Assembly: GCF_963667685.1 (NCBI RefSeq)
Contig: NZ_OY763931.1
Coordinates: 1,193,501 to 1,257,500, forward strand
Source: Maridesulfovibrio sp.
GTDB taxonomy: Bacteria > Desulfobacterota > Desulfovibrionia > Desulfovibrionales > Desulfovibrionaceae
Reading direction: 5' to 3'
DNA length: 64,000 nt
Shown here: one piece after another, positions 25,855-35,280 of the stretch
Numbering within the stretch: position 1 is the stretch's first letter
Layout of the letters: each line of letters opens with the position of its first letter
Translations under genes and position numbers: made by a program
Notes under the pieces: model-generated
What the model saw: only the letters and a program-made list of their open reading frames with translations
What the model was told of the DNA's origin: nothing
The model's database searches: none

Positions 25855-26040
25855 TTAATTCAGCTCAACTTCCCGTAGCAGCTTTAAACTCAACTGGATG
25901 AGGCTCCCGATCTGACGGACATCATAAAGATCACTCCTGACTTTTGCGCATACCTCAACTTTCCTTGCAGCTTCACCTGAGCAAAGAAATAACAAAGACA
26001 TTACAACAAAATTAATCATTATTTTTTTCATAGCTTTCAT
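25855..26040 (-). CDS. Small secreted peptide, unknown
   Basis: This 61-residue frame begins MKAMKKIMINFVVMSLLFLCSGEAA, a convincing signal peptide, possibly with a lipobox-like LFLC. A short mature part of about 35 residues follows. It diverges from the chemotaxis receptor gene and is followed by a terminator, which supports its being a real gene. No family is recognised. Confidence 0.4.
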   Translation of the reverse strand: MKAMKKIMINFVVMSLLFLCSGEAARKVEVCAKVRSDLYDVRQIGSLIQLSLKLLREVELN

Positions 26041-26121
26041 GTTTAAACTGTGGCAAACATCATTTTAGTAATGAATAGCAATATCATTTAAGTCAAAAAT
26101 AAGGATATATAAGGAAAAATA

Positions 26122-27834
26122 ATGAGCTTAAGGATCCGTTTAGCCCTTTCCATCATTGGTATGTTCACCATAACATTATGCATGTTCGCAGGAACTACAT
26201 ATGTTGCTTTTAAACAGAAGGATGACGGCCTTGTGATTAACCTCGCAGGCAGACAACGCATGCTTTCCCAAAAAATAACAAAAGAAGTCATGATATATAT
26301 GCTGGAAAAAAATGAAGCACATAAACAGCAAATATACAAAACCGAACAAGTATTTTCAAAGACCCTGAAAGTCCTGACTTATTCCGGTGAAGCTCCACTC
26401 ACACTTGACATAAATGGTCCATCTGCGGCCATACCGAAACCGGAAATTGAAATTGCAAAACAGCTAAAGAAAGTAAACTCCATCTGGACTGACTACTCCC
26501 AAACGGTTGACGGGATTCTCAACGGTTCAAATGAAACTTCTCCGGACATAATGTCTGGTAAAAGCATGACTCTCCTGAAGGAAATAAACAAGGCTGTAGT
26601 CATGCTGCAGAAAGATGCAGAGCACAATACCCACATGCTGGTTTATATACAGATAGGCTTCACAATCCTCGCTGTTATCTGCGTATTTGTTATACTGTTT
26701 ATGATGCGGAAAAAAATATCCGGCCCGTTGGAGCGATTAAAAAATTACGCTCTGGCAGTAGCTGCCGGAAAACTTGATGCCAAGATTTCAGGCAGCTACG
26801 ATGCGGAACTTCTGGATCTGAAGAATGCTATCGATGATATGGTTAAGACTATTACAAAAACTATTGCAGAAGCTGTAGAAAAAGGAAAACTCGCGGAACA
26901 GGCATCACACAAAACAGAGCAGACTCTGGTGACAGTCCAGCAAAAGCAGGAAGAAGTCGAAAAACTGTTATCTTCAATGGAATCGGGAGCAGATGAAGCA
27001 GGACGAATATCCAGCATGGTTTTCGAATCGCTAGGTGAACTTGCTGCGCAGGTTGAGCAGGTCAATCGCGGTGTCGATGTTCAGCGGGACAGACTTACAG
27101 AAACAGCCACAGCCATGGAAGAAATGAACAGTACAGTGCTGGAAGTTGCCCATAATGCATCCAATGCCGCCGAAAGCGCTGAACAGTCGCGCATAAATGC
27201 CCAAACAGGAGCTCAGGGAGTCTCCAGAGCTGTTAACTCGATCAACCAAATCCAAAGACGTATCACCGGATTAAAGGAAACCATGGATACACTTGGTAAA
27301 CAGGCTGACAGTATTGGGCATATCATGGATGTTATTACCGATATTGCCGACCAGACAAACCTGTTGGCCTTGAATGCTGCAATTGAAGCAGCCCGGGCAG
27401 GTGAAGCAGGACGGGGTTTTGCTGTAGTGGCAGATGAAGTCCGCAAGCTGGCAGAAAAAACAATGGATGCCACAAAAGAAGTAGAAAAAGCGATTTCCGG
27501 GATTCAGTCAAATGCCAAGGAAAATATCAATGCAGTAGAATTAGCAGCGGAGGATATAACCGAAAGTACGGACGCAGCCTCTGAATCCAAAAAATTCATG
27601 GACGAAATTGTCGGCATAGTTGATGAAACAGCAGGTCTCATCCAATCCATTGCCGCTGCCAGTGAACAGCAGTCTGCAACATCTGAAGAAATTAACCGAG
27701 CTTTGGGGGATATCTCAACTGTGGCATCTGAGACAGCACAAGGAATGAACACCTCAGCTGGAGCGCTAGAAGAAATAAGTGGCAACGTCGAAAGACTTAA
27801 CACTGTAATACAGAGATTAGCTCAATCTAAATAA
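26122..27834 (+). CDS. Methyl-accepting chemotaxis protein with PilJ-type sensor
   Basis: This 570-residue inner-membrane receptor has TM1 at about residues 7-30. A periplasmic PilJ/NarX-like helical domain follows ([17 protein letters not shown], near residues 40-56), then TM2 at about 176-195 and a HAMP segment. A long coiled-coil signalling domain carries the conserved hairpin tip ([36 protein letters not shown]). It should signal through CheW/CheA. The RxRMLSQ motif is shared with nitrate and pilus sensors; the ligand is unknown. No C-terminal CheB/CheR pentapeptide is seen. Confidence 0.93.
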   Translation: MSLRIRLALSIIGMFTITLCMFAGTTYVAFKQKDDGLVINLAGRQRMLSQKITKEVMIYMLEKNEAHKQQIYKTEQVFSKTLKVLTYSGEAPLTLDINGPSAAIPKPEIEIAKQLKKVNSIWTDYSQTVDGILNGSNETSPDIMSGKSMTLLKEINKAVVMLQKDAEHNTHMLVYIQIGFTILAVICVFVILFMMRKKISGPLERLKNYALAVAAGKLDAKISGSYDAELLDLKNAIDDMVKTITKTIAEAVEKGKLAEQASHKTEQTLVTVQQKQEEVEKLLSSMESGADEAGRISSMVFESLGELAAQVEQVNRGVDVQRDRLTETATAMEEMNSTVLEVAHNASNAAESAEQSRINAQTGAQGVSRAVNSINQIQRRITGLKETMDTLGKQADSIGHIMDVITDIADQTNLLALNAAIEAARAGEAGRGFAVVADEVRKLAEKTMDATKEVEKAISGIQSNAKENINAVELAAEDITESTDAASESKKFMDEIVGIVDETAGLIQSIAAASEQQSATSEEINRALGDISTVASETAQGMNTSAGALEEISGNVERLNTVIQRLAQSK

Positions 27835-27837
27835 TTT

Positions 27838-27869
27838 TAAGGCCCGCCAAAGCTTTGGCGGGCTTTTTC
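27838..27869. terminator. Bidirectional terminator after the chemotaxis receptor
   Basis: GCCCGCCAAAG and CTTTGGCGGGC form an uninterrupted palindrome (27842-27863) followed by T5, with A-rich sequence on the left. It serves the receptor gene and the convergent dehydrogenase gene. Confidence 0.85.
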
Positions 27870-28837
27870 TATGACATCCGAACTAAGATCTTCTTGGCCC
27901 CTCTGGTCATAGCCTGTTCAAATGCCTGCTTAAAATCAGAAAAATCATATTCAGCATCAATCAAACCGCTGACATCAACCATGCCCCGTTCCAGCACATT
28001 CATGGCCAGTTCTATGTCTCCGCAGCGGGAACCAACAATTGAAATTTCATCCACCACCAGCTTGGCAAGATTTATGGAACTGGGGAGATGTGAGGTGGTC
28101 TTGGCTACAACTGTCCCTTCCGGACGCACAAAATCAATAGCATAATTAATACCCTGCTCACTTCCGGTAGCTTCCACAACCAGATCAAATTTATCCCACT
28201 GTGCAGCCAGATCACTTAACTCGGCAGGGTCACCTATACAATGAGTAGTAACCCCCTGCTTACCTGCAATGGAAAGTTTATCCTCGTGCTTACCTACAAG
28301 CAACACGTGCGGGTTATAAATTCCAAGGGATAATGCAGTCAAAATACCCAGCTTACCGTCTCCAAGTACCATTACCTTCATATCTCCGGTCACGTGAATC
28401 TGCTGGCTCACTTCCAGCCCCGCCGCCAAAGGTTCGGCAAAGACCGCTTCCCGGTCTTCAACACTGTCAGAGACCACAACAAGATTTTCAGCCGGAACTT
28501 TAAGGTACTCAGCAAAGCAGCCATCATGGTTCACAATTCCAACCACAGTACGCTCAGCAACGTGCCTGCGATCACCTACATAAGGTCCTACCGGACAGTT
28601 TATATCCGCTACTACGCGCTTACCGACCAATTCAGGTCTATCGGGACATTCTACCACCACGGCAACAAACTCATGCCCCGGAATCCCGGCAAATCCGTAA
28701 TATCCCTTGTGCAGCTCAATATCGGTATTGCAGATTCCAGCCACCAGTACTTTCAGTAAAGCCTCGCCCGCCCCGGGCAGGGGTTTATCCCGCTCAATAA
28801 AATCAATTCTTCCTTTTTCAAAATATATAGCGCGCAT
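27869..28837 (-). CDS. Zinc-type alcohol dehydrogenase of the MDR superfamily
   Basis: The product has 322 residues from ATG 28837 (MRAIYFEKGRIDFIERDKP), which follows a GGGGGA ribosome-binding site. The catalytic zinc ligands are visible (C36 in GICNTDIE, the GHE motif H55-E56), and a Rossmann motif VMVLGDGKLG binds NAD(P). The loop that normally carries four structural-zinc cysteines (residues 80-95) keeps only C81. The substrate is unknown. It is followed by a hairpin and lies downstream of hpnA on the same strand. Confidence 0.83.
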   Translation of the reverse strand: MRAIYFEKGRIDFIERDKPLPGAGEALLKVLVAGICNTDIELHKGYYGFAGIPGHEFVAVVVECPDRPELVGKRVVADINCPVGPYVGDRRHVAERTVVGIVNHDGCFAEYLKVPAENLVVVSDSVEDREAVFAEPLAAGLEVSQQIHVTGDMKVMVLGDGKLGILTALSLGIYNPHVLLVGKHEDKLSIAGKQGVTTHCIGDPAELSDLAAQWDKFDLVVEATGSEQGINYAIDFVRPEGTVVAKTTSHLPSSINLAKLVVDEISIVGSRCGDIELAMNVLERGMVDVSGLIDAEYDFSDFKQAFEQAMTRGAKKILVRMS

Positions 28838-28924
28838 ATTTTCCCCCTGGATTTGGTAACGTCTATTTTTAGCAATATGTTCCGGCAACGCCAAGAAAAG
28901 AATCATAAACAAAGCATGAAACGT

Positions 28925-28961
28925 AAAAGCCCCCGGCAGCCATATAAGCGCCGGGGGCTTT
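28925..28961 (-). terminator. Hairpin terminator after hpnA
   Basis: AAAAGCCCCCGGC (28925-28937) and GCCGGGGGCTTT (28950-28961) form a 12-bp GC-rich stem with a 12-base loop. On the minus strand a short T4 follows, so it probably separates hpnA from the dehydrogenase gene. Confidence 0.7.
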
Positions 28962-28979
28962 AATAACGAAATACATATG

Positions 28980-29972
28980 CTAGTTCAGCATCCGCCGTTT
29001 CCTGAACCAGCGCACAGCGTCCTCAACAGCTTCAGCTGCCGGGCGATGAGTATAGCCCAGTTCCTTTTCAGCTCGGTCAGAGCTATAATACATCTTCTTG
29101 GATGCCATGCGCACGCTGTCCATGGTAGCTACTGGGTTCTTTATCAAACCCTGCTTTGCCAGCAGTTCCCCGATAAATCCGGCGGCATACATCACCGCGA
29201 CGGGAACCTTGAACTTCGGACCGGGTTTATGGGTAATCCGTGCTGTCATGGCAAACAAATCTTTGAGACTGAGATTATCTCCTCCAAGAATATACCGCCG
29301 CCCGAGCTTTCCATTCTTAAGTGCCAGCAGATGCCCAAGGGCGATATCATCCACATGAGCCACATTCAACCCGGTATCAGCGTAAAACATTCCCCCGTCA
29401 CGTGCGGTATTAAGAATCATGGTCCCGGTAGGAGTTGGGCGAGAATCACCCGGACCGACCGGGGTCGAAGGGTTTACGATAACAACGGGTAATCCCTCAT
29501 CACGAAACATCTCCATAACCAGTTTCTCAGCCAAAAATTTGGATTTTTTATACGGGCTGATCATGTCCGCAACAGAGGATGAAGCCTCTTCATTTGCCGG
29601 GCTGCCATCGTTATTGCAGCCTAAAACACAAACACTGGAAGTATAAACGATACGTTCAACTCCGGCTTCAAGGGCTTTACGCATCAGCAATCTGGTACCC
29701 TCAACATTAGTACGGGTCATGACTTCCGGGTCCGGGACCCAGAGACGGTAATCCGCAGCCAGATGAAAAAGGAATTCACAACCGTTCAGTGCTTTTTCAA
29801 TAGCGGCTTCATCATTCAGGTTCCCGCAGACGAACTCCACAGGATCATCAATCAGCTCCCGCGCCCTGCTTTCATCGCGAACCAATGCTTTAATATTAAA
29901 TCCCTGACCGGCAAGAATTTTGACAAGCCTTGAACCAATCAATCCGGTTGCCCCGGTGATCATTACATTCAT
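28980..29972 (-). CDS. hpnA: Hopanoid-associated sugar epimerase HpnA
   Basis: This 330-residue extended SDR protein has the nucleotide motif G7-A-T-G-L-I-G13, the FLFHLAADYRLW and YTSSVCVLG segments, and the catalytic Y141-x-x-x-K145 (YKKSK). The NPSTPVGPGDSRPTPTG and FYADTGLNVAHVDD stretches are characteristic of HpnA, an NAD(P)-dependent epimerase or reductase linked to hopanoid side-chain synthesis. Other hpn genes are not adjacent, but squalene-hopene cyclase is in the same window. Confidence 0.88.
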   Translation of the reverse strand: MNVMITGATGLIGSRLVKILAGQGFNIKALVRDESRARELIDDPVEFVCGNLNDEAAIEKALNGCEFLFHLAADYRLWVPDPEVMTRTNVEGTRLLMRKALEAGVERIVYTSSVCVLGCNNDGSPANEEASSSVADMISPYKKSKFLAEKLVMEMFRDEGLPVVIVNPSTPVGPGDSRPTPTGTMILNTARDGGMFYADTGLNVAHVDDIALGHLLALKNGKLGRRYILGGDNLSLKDLFAMTARITHKPGPKFKVPVAVMYAAGFIGELLAKQGLIKNPVATMDSVRMASKKMYYSSDRAEKELGYTHRPAAEAVEDAVRWFRKRRMLN

Positions 29973-30278
29973 GATATATGTTCTTGTTTACTGGTAATGT
30001 ACTGATATAAAATAATTTACAGGGCCTGTCTGATTTCATGGAGTGGAAACAAGCAGGCCCAAAAGCCATACCTGCGATTGCAGGAATGAAGTAATGCGGG
30101 AGTTGTGTCAAGTTTGGAATTGTAAATAAATATTATCTATCAGAATTCAAGAACATTATTTCCATTTAATATAGCTCCCTACCGGTACATTGATCAGCAT
30201 TACGAAATTAATTTGGAGTTTCGCGACTGATTATTACTCTATTTTCAGTAAGCAATTACATATAGCTCTAAAGCATGT
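29973..30278. other. Intergenic region hpnA / MBL hydrolase
   Basis: This 306-bp stretch has no credible gene. It contains GGGCCTG (30022-30028) paired with CAGGCCC (30054-30060) and a small CCTGC/GCAGG hairpin near 30072-30085, followed by AT-rich sequence. Confidence 0.6.
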
Positions 30279-31031
30279 TTAAGTCCCCTCCACCACATCC
30301 ATCTTCGCAAAAGCCGGTTCATGCAAAGGAATAAGGATATCAGCCATATCTTTAACCTTAAGCATTATATTATAGGCTTCATAGGTGTTTACGGAAGTTC
30401 CCGGCGGAATTACTTCCATCTCCATACCGCGCACTTCCGGCGGGGGGGTGAAATTCTCCATAATCACACAGAACCCGGTAATTGCCGCAAGACCGCCCTC
30501 TGTATCAATTAAGATAGTCATGCCGCCGGGAGTATGCGCCGGTGTATGCATCATACGGATACCGGGCAGAACCTCGTAATCCCCATCCAATGCGACGACC
30601 TGTCCAGCATCCTCGACATCCTCCACATAATCCTCAAGATAACGGAAATCCAGCGGATGGGGATCGTGAACATGCTCAAGCTCGGCCTTGTGCACATAAA
30701 ACTTTGCATTTGTGCATTTATAGTCATTCTCGCAATGATCGTTATGCAAATGGGTATGGATGACAATATCTATATCTTCAGGCTTCAGGCCGTACTTTGC
30801 CAACCCTTCTTCGAATGTATAAATCTTCCCGCCGAGCTCAGCCTCGCGATCGTTCGAAATGATAGGCTGCATTTCACCGGTATCAACCAGAATTTTTTTA
30901 TCTCCGCCTTCAAGATACCAACTGTAAATGGGAATGATATACGGCTGACCATAATCATGCTGGTAAGTCATCATACCTTTGTCGAATCTTTTTGTTCCCA
31001 TTACTATAGGATGAATTTTATATTTAGCCAT
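30279..31031 (-). CDS. Metallo-beta-lactamase-fold hydrolase (AHL-lactonase-like)
   Basis: The product has 250 residues from ATG 31031 (MAKYKIHPIVMGTKRFDKGMM). The metal-binding motif is HTHLHNDH at residues 92-99 (H94, H96, D98, H99), followed by the MHTPAHTPGG histidine and a late HEPAF. The overall length and the 'SWYLEGGDKKILVDTG' opening resemble N-acyl-homoserine-lactone lactonase-like proteins, but the substrate cannot be read from sequence. It is a single-gene unit. Confidence 0.8.
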   Translation of the reverse strand: MAKYKIHPIVMGTKRFDKGMMTYQHDYGQPYIIPIYSWYLEGGDKKILVDTGEMQPIISNDREAELGGKIYTFEEGLAKYGLKPEDIDIVIHTHLHNDHCENDYKCTNAKFYVHKAELEHVHDPHPLDFRYLEDYVEDVEDAGQVVALDGDYEVLPGIRMMHTPAHTPGGMTILIDTEGGLAAITGFCVIMENFTPPPEVRGMEMEVIPPGTSVNTYEAYNIMLKVKDMADILIPLHEPAFAKMDVVEGT

Positions 31032-31472
31032 ATTTGCTCCCGGGGCCTGTCGCCCACCCAAACATATTCATATTAATATAGACCTGCACTGAACTTAGGA
31101 CATTTTAGCATTAAATGTAAAATTTTAAACAGCTATCCCCAGGGTTATAAAAGTGAAATTTTAAACAATAAGCCCTCTCAATATATTTTAATTTGCAAAA
31201 ACAAACTTAAAAGAATTTTGATTATTATTTCACAATACATTTAAGTTAATGAATTTCAAAGAGTTAATAAATATATTGTGAAATAAATAACAAAATAAAA
31301 GGCCAAATTAATGTTTTAAGCTTTAATACAATGTGAAAAAAGTTAATTTTTTCTTTATTTCAAAATTGATTGTTTCTTTTTTCACAGATCCCTAAATAAG
31401 AGGACAGTTAAAAAATTGCCGGCGAGCGTCACCGGCGTTCATCAATTATAAAAGGACAGTGAGGAGGAAGCC
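31032..31472. promoter_or_regulatory. AT-rich control region with four TGTGAAA half sites
   Basis: Two sets of inverted half sites are present. TTATTTCACAATA (31225-31237) faces TATTGTGAAATAA (31274-31286). TGTGAAAAAAG (31332-31342) faces CTTTTTTCACA (31376-31386). A direct repeat AAATTTTAAACA is at 31120-31131 and 31156-31167. A GCCGG/CCGGC hairpin (about 31422-31440) lies in the leader before the GAGGAGG ribosome-binding site of the DUF169 gene. The TTGTGAA core resembles Rex and some FNR/CRP-type operators, but the half sites are too far apart for a single canonical operator. Confidence 0.6.
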
Positions 31473-32246
31473 ATGACTTACAAAGAGATTCAAGAGCTGC
31501 TGATGAAGGAAATGAGACTTTATCATTATCCTGTTGCCGTTAAATATTTCTTCGATCAGGCAGAGGTTGACGAATTCAAAGAGAAAGCAGAGTACCATGT
31601 ACCCTTGAAACCCATGACCTTCTGTCAGTGGGAAATCGCAGCCCGTATGAAAGGTCAGACAGTTTACTCTGATGTTTCCGGACTCGGTTGTGGTAACGCA
31701 AAATACGCTTTCGCATGGAAAGAGCTGGATGAAGGCGAGATCAAAGGCCACTCCAAGTATGTTGTAGACATGGAACAGGCTGAAAAGTTCGTACTGAGCA
31801 AGCCCCGTATGAAAGAAGGCCTGATTGGTATAGCTGTAGCCCCTCTCGGTTCCATCGACGGAATTTTCGAACCTGACGTTGTTCACTTCTACTGTGACAA
31901 CATGCAGGCTTACCACCTTGCAGTAGACTACGCAGCTGCAACCGACACCCATCCCCTGCGCCCGAACGTTACCATGAACTCCTCCGCTTGTGCGGGTTGC
32001 GTGTTCACCTACAACGAGCAGGAATTCAACATGGTTCCGGCATGTTCCGGCAGCTACAATGCCGGTAAAACCGAACGCGGCGAAATCAACGTCATGATCC
32101 CGGGAACCAAGTTCAAAAAAATGGTTCAGAGACTCTGCGACCGTATTGAACTGGCAAGCTCTTCCATCACCAAGCCCGGCGACGGCTTCCCCGGTCAGGA
32201 CGTCTGCAAGAACTGTCCGCTCATTATCTTCAAGAAAGAAAATTAG
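31473..32246 (+). CDS. DUF169 protein
   Basis: This 257-residue cytoplasmic protein contains C51 and C73 in the FCQWEIAARMKG and GLGCGNAKYAF stretches. A C-A-G-C pair lies in NSSACAGCVFTYNE, with more Cys in VPACSGSY and VCKNCPL. The pattern matches DUF169, a family common in anaerobes, and suggests metal or iron-sulfur binding. Function is unknown. It is the first gene after the AT-rich control region and precedes the TauE-type exporter. Confidence 0.85.
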   Translation: MTYKEIQELLMKEMRLYHYPVAVKYFFDQAEVDEFKEKAEYHVPLKPMTFCQWEIAARMKGQTVYSDVSGLGCGNAKYAFAWKELDEGEIKGHSKYVVDMEQAEKFVLSKPRMKEGLIGIAVAPLGSIDGIFEPDVVHFYCDNMQAYHLAVDYAAATDTHPLRPNVTMNSSACAGCVFTYNEQEFNMVPACSGSYNAGKTERGEINVMIPGTKFKKMVQRLCDRIELASSSITKPGDGFPGQDVCKNCPLIIFKKEN

Positions 32247-32295
32247 AATAAATCAGGCCTGCGCCGCCAGAGAAGTGCGTAAAGCCTGTAAATAT

Positions 32296-32353
32296 GTTTT
32301 GGGATTCTCAGACCCTTGGAGGAAAGGGTCTGAGACCCTAGTAGAATAACGGC
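32296..32353 (+). repeat. Dispersed hairpin repeat, copy 2
   Basis: GTTTTGGGATTCT is followed by CTCAGACCCTT (32307-32317), loop GGAGGA and AAGGGTCTGAG (32324-32334). Compared with copy 1 at 12797 the flanking motif is conserved, while the stem has changed on both sides (TTAAACCC/GGGTTTAA versus CTCAGACCC/GGGTCTGAG) with pairing kept. Confidence 0.7.
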
Positions 32354-32399
32354 AACGTTGATTCTCAGGGGAACAAAAAATCTAAAGGAGAAACATTTC

Positions 32400-33560
32400 A
32401 TGTTTAAATCACGCAGAGCGTACATCATTCTGGCTCTCGCACTGCTGGCTGTAGCTGTTTACATCCAGCCTGCGTTCGCCGACCGTCTGTCAGAGGCCAT
32501 CAACGCAACACCTAAAGGTGCTGAAGTCGGCCAAATCAATCAGGAACTGGCTCCCGGATTCCTAGGAATTCCCGGCGGCCCCAGCGTTAACCTTGTGATC
32601 GGCTTTGTATGGGCGATCTGGGTTGGTTGGATCTTCTCTACTGTCGGCGCATTCGGCGGCATCATGGCTGGTGTTGGTCATATCACTATTTACGGCTTCG
32701 GTAACTATGCTTCCACCTTCAAAAAGACCTCACCGGTCATGAACAAGCTGGTAACCGACTCCATCCGCGTATCCAACCAGTGGCTGGTAGGTACTTCCGC
32801 GGCAATGTCCTCCTTCAACTACTATAAAATGGGCCGTCTGGTTCTGCCTTTGGGTCTTTCCCTTGCGGCAGGTTCCATCGCCGGTTCCTACCTCGTTCCC
32901 TGGCTTACCGCAGGTAAGATTTCACTGAAATCCTACATCGGATTCTTCGGTCTCTTTGTTCTCGCTCTTGGCTGCTACCTGTTCTACGAAACCACACCTA
33001 AAGGACAGGCCGGTAAAAAGCAGGCTAAAGAAGCAGCAAAGGCTTTCGAAGCTTCCATCAAGGAAGAAAAAGAGGGTGGAAAAGTTGATACCGCCGCTAT
33101 GGGTGTTAAAGTTGTCAGCTTCGCCATGACCAGGTGCGTATTCACCTTCTATGGTGTTGAATTCTCCTTCAACCCCCTTATCCCGGTTGTCGGCGGCTTC
33201 ATCATCGCAGCACTCGCTTCCTTCCTCGGCGTTGGCGGCGGATTCCTGCTCGTACCTTTCCTGACCAGTGTTGCAGGTCTGCCCATGTACCTTGTTGCAG
33301 GTACTTCCGCACTGGCAGTACTCGTCGGTATGACCACCTCCGTCTTCACCTACATGGTTGTTAAAGATACCCCCGTGTTCTGGCCCCTCATCGGTGTTGA
33401 ACTCCTTGGTATCCTCGTCGGTTCCTTCATCGGACCCCGTACTTCCAAGTACATCCCGGACGTATGGCTCAAACGACTCTTCGTCGTGCTGGCTCTGTAC
33501 GTAGGTATCCGCTACACCTCCAAAGGATTTCTCGGTTACAGCCTGTTGCCCCCGTTCTAA
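32400..33560 (+). CDS. TauE/SafE-family sulfite (or anion) exporter
   Basis: The product has 386 residues from ATG 32400 (MFKSRRAYIILALALL) after TAAAGGAG. An N-terminal helix and linker are followed by about eight transmembrane segments in two halves. Each half has the family's Gly-rich loop (WIFSTVGAFGGIMAGVGH, ALASFLGVGGGFLLVPFL). A cytoplasmic charged insertion (FEASIKEEKEGGKVD) lies between the halves. TauE/SafE proteins export sulfite or sulfoacetate-type anions; the exact substrate here is inference from family and from the sulfate-reducer context. Confidence 0.87.
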   Translation: MFKSRRAYIILALALLAVAVYIQPAFADRLSEAINATPKGAEVGQINQELAPGFLGIPGGPSVNLVIGFVWAIWVGWIFSTVGAFGGIMAGVGHITIYGFGNYASTFKKTSPVMNKLVTDSIRVSNQWLVGTSAAMSSFNYYKMGRLVLPLGLSLAAGSIAGSYLVPWLTAGKISLKSYIGFFGLFVLALGCYLFYETTPKGQAGKKQAKEAAKAFEASIKEEKEGGKVDTAAMGVKVVSFAMTRCVFTFYGVEFSFNPLIPVVGGFIIAALASFLGVGGGFLLVPFLTSVAGLPMYLVAGTSALAVLVGMTTSVFTYMVVKDTPVFWPLIGVELLGILVGSFIGPRTSKYIPDVWLKRLFVVLALYVGIRYTSKGFLGYSLLPPF

Positions 33561-33650
33561 AAATTGTCCCGATTTACAGAAGGGGAAACTTTTCATGAGT
33601 TTCCCCTTCTGAACTCTAATTTCAAATAGTTTTTTAAATGGGGTAAAAAT

Positions 33651-34277
33651 ATGTTCGAGTCATTATATCCGATTATAGACAGCATTCTGATCACCCCCTA
33701 CCGCATAGGCATTCCTGCCCTTGCGGCATTCTGGTTCGGTACCGCTGTCATGGCCTTATGGTGTACATTTGCCGGAGAAATCTCAATGGGCCTGATTTAT
33801 GTCTGGAACCGGGACTATTACACTGACTTGAACCGAAAAATGACCCGCATGCACAATATTTCCGTGGAAGCCGTCCGTCATAAGGAAAAATCCACATTCA
33901 AATCCGCCAACAAATGGGCAAATGAATACTTCGGCAAGGTTTTCTTTTCCCATGCCGCCCTTTTCGCGGTTTCCCTCTGGCCTGTACCGTTTGCCATGGG
34001 CTGGCTGCAGTCACGTTTTGCAGGCATTGATATCCACACTGTCCCCTTTACAAAATTTTCCCTCGGATATTCGTTTGTTTTTATTTTATCATATATTATT
34101 GTACGCTATGGCTTTTCTAAGATAAGATCTTATATACCGGTATTTAAAAAAATAGATGAGATGAAAGCGGAAGACGCTGAAAAAGTCGGAGAGATGACCT
34201 CGTGGAGTGAGCTGGCGCAGGACTCTGAAGCCAAAAAAGACACTGTTGCCGAGACAGGTCTTGAAAGCAAGGCTTAG
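33651..34277 (+). CDS. Membrane protein linked to the TauE-type exporter
   Basis: This 208-residue protein has about four transmembrane segments (near residues 15-45, 100-118 and 137-152). A cytoplasmic loop with TDLNRKMTRMHNISVEAVRHKEKS and an acidic C-terminal tail are present. No family is recognised. Its place between the exporter and the binding protein/kinase genes suggests a partner role in the same system. Confidence 0.65.
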   Translation: MFESLYPIIDSILITPYRIGIPALAAFWFGTAVMALWCTFAGEISMGLIYVWNRDYYTDLNRKMTRMHNISVEAVRHKEKSTFKSANKWANEYFGKVFFSHAALFAVSLWPVPFAMGWLQSRFAGIDIHTVPFTKFSLGYSFVFILSYIIVRYGFSKIRSYIPVFKKIDEMKAEDAEKVGEMTSWSELAQDSEAKKDTVAETGLESKA

Positions 34278-34326
34278 ACGAGGAAAGAATTCTCCAGCAG
34301 ACACGCCCCCGCAAAGTGGAGAATTC

Positions 34327-35280
34327 ATGTTCAAATTACGATACACACTGCCGGCTATTCTGCTGCTTGTCGGTGCTGCCATATACTTCTTCGGATCGCA
34401 GCCGGAAGAAAAAATCGTTCGCGTGGACATGTCCGTCCGCGCGGAAATACGTGTCCCTGAACCAAAGCAAGCCATAACATACGCCTACCTGCCCCAGTAT
34501 TCACACAAAGTCTCCTATCTCAGGCATAGCAAACTTATAGATTACCTTTCCCGCAAATCTGGTTTCGCGCTAAGGCAGGTATTCCCGGACACTTTTGAAG
34601 AGCATCGCCGTATGGTTGAAAACGGCGAAATCGATATTTCATTCTCCAATCCCATGACTTATGTAGAAATAGCCCGGAGCGGTGCTCGGGCCTTTGCCCG
34701 GATCATCGAACCGTCCGGCAGTCCGACTTTCCGCGGGCAAATAATCACCCGCAAAGATAACCGGGCCATCACCCGCCTTGAAGACTGTATAGGAAAAACA
34801 TGGATCGCAGTAGACCGCCTTTCAGCCGGCGGTTACCTTTTCCCGTTGGGATTATTTTTCAAACACGGGATCAAGCAGTCTGATTTCAAAGAGATTTCTT
34901 TTGCTCCCGGACCGGGCGGCAAGCAGGAAAAGGCTGTACTTGCTGTTTATGCCGGAAAATATGATTTCGCCTCCATCCGCGAGGGGACCCTGAATGTGGT
35001 CCGAGATAAAATCAATATTGATAAAATCAAAATCGTTGCGGAAACTGAACCGTTCCCCGGCTGGGTATACGCTGCGCGCAAAGGTCTTTCTCCTAAAATT
35101 ATCAATAAAATTAAATACTGTATGTTCTCCATGTCTATGGCCGATCCGGAGCAGGCCGCAATACTGTATCAAGCCGGAATGCGCGGCATAATCCCCGCAG
35201 AAGACAGCGACTACGATCCGGTTAGGGAACTTGCAGAAGAACTTGGGCTTCTCCACGACAGCCAGCAGGGGGAACATTAA
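34327..35280 (+). CDS. PhnD-like periplasmic binding protein, membrane-anchored
   Basis: The product has 317 residues from ATG 34327 (MFKLRYTLPAILLLVGAAIYFFG). The N-terminal helix is probably an uncleaved anchor. The binding domain has AYLPQYSHKVSYLRHSKLIDYLSRKSG, the FSNPMTYVEIARSG motif and the ISFAPGPGGKQEKAVLAVYAGKYDFAS region of phosphate/phosphonate-type (PhnD) binding proteins. No ABC permease or ATPase gene follows. The sensor kinase start codon overlaps its stop codon, so it more likely presents a ligand to the kinase. Confidence 0.83.
   Translation: MFKLRYTLPAILLLVGAAIYFFGSQPEEKIVRVDMSVRAEIRVPEPKQAITYAYLPQYSHKVSYLRHSKLIDYLSRKSGFALRQVFPDTFEEHRRMVENGEIDISFSNPMTYVEIARSGARAFARIIEPSGSPTFRGQIITRKDNRAITRLEDCIGKTWIAVDRLSAGGYLFPLGLFFKHGIKQSDFKEISFAPGPGGKQEKAVLAVYAGKYDFASIREGTLNVVRDKINIDKIKIVAETEPFPGWVYAARKGLSPKIINKIKYCMFSMSMADPEQAAILYQAGMRGIIPAEDSDYDPVRELAEELGLLHDSQQGEH

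Noticed and set aside
32922-33596. Long antisense frame opposite the TauE-type exporter gene
   Set aside because: It is a by-product of codon bias on the coding strand; composition is repetitive in Gly/Glu/Cys and it has no start signal.
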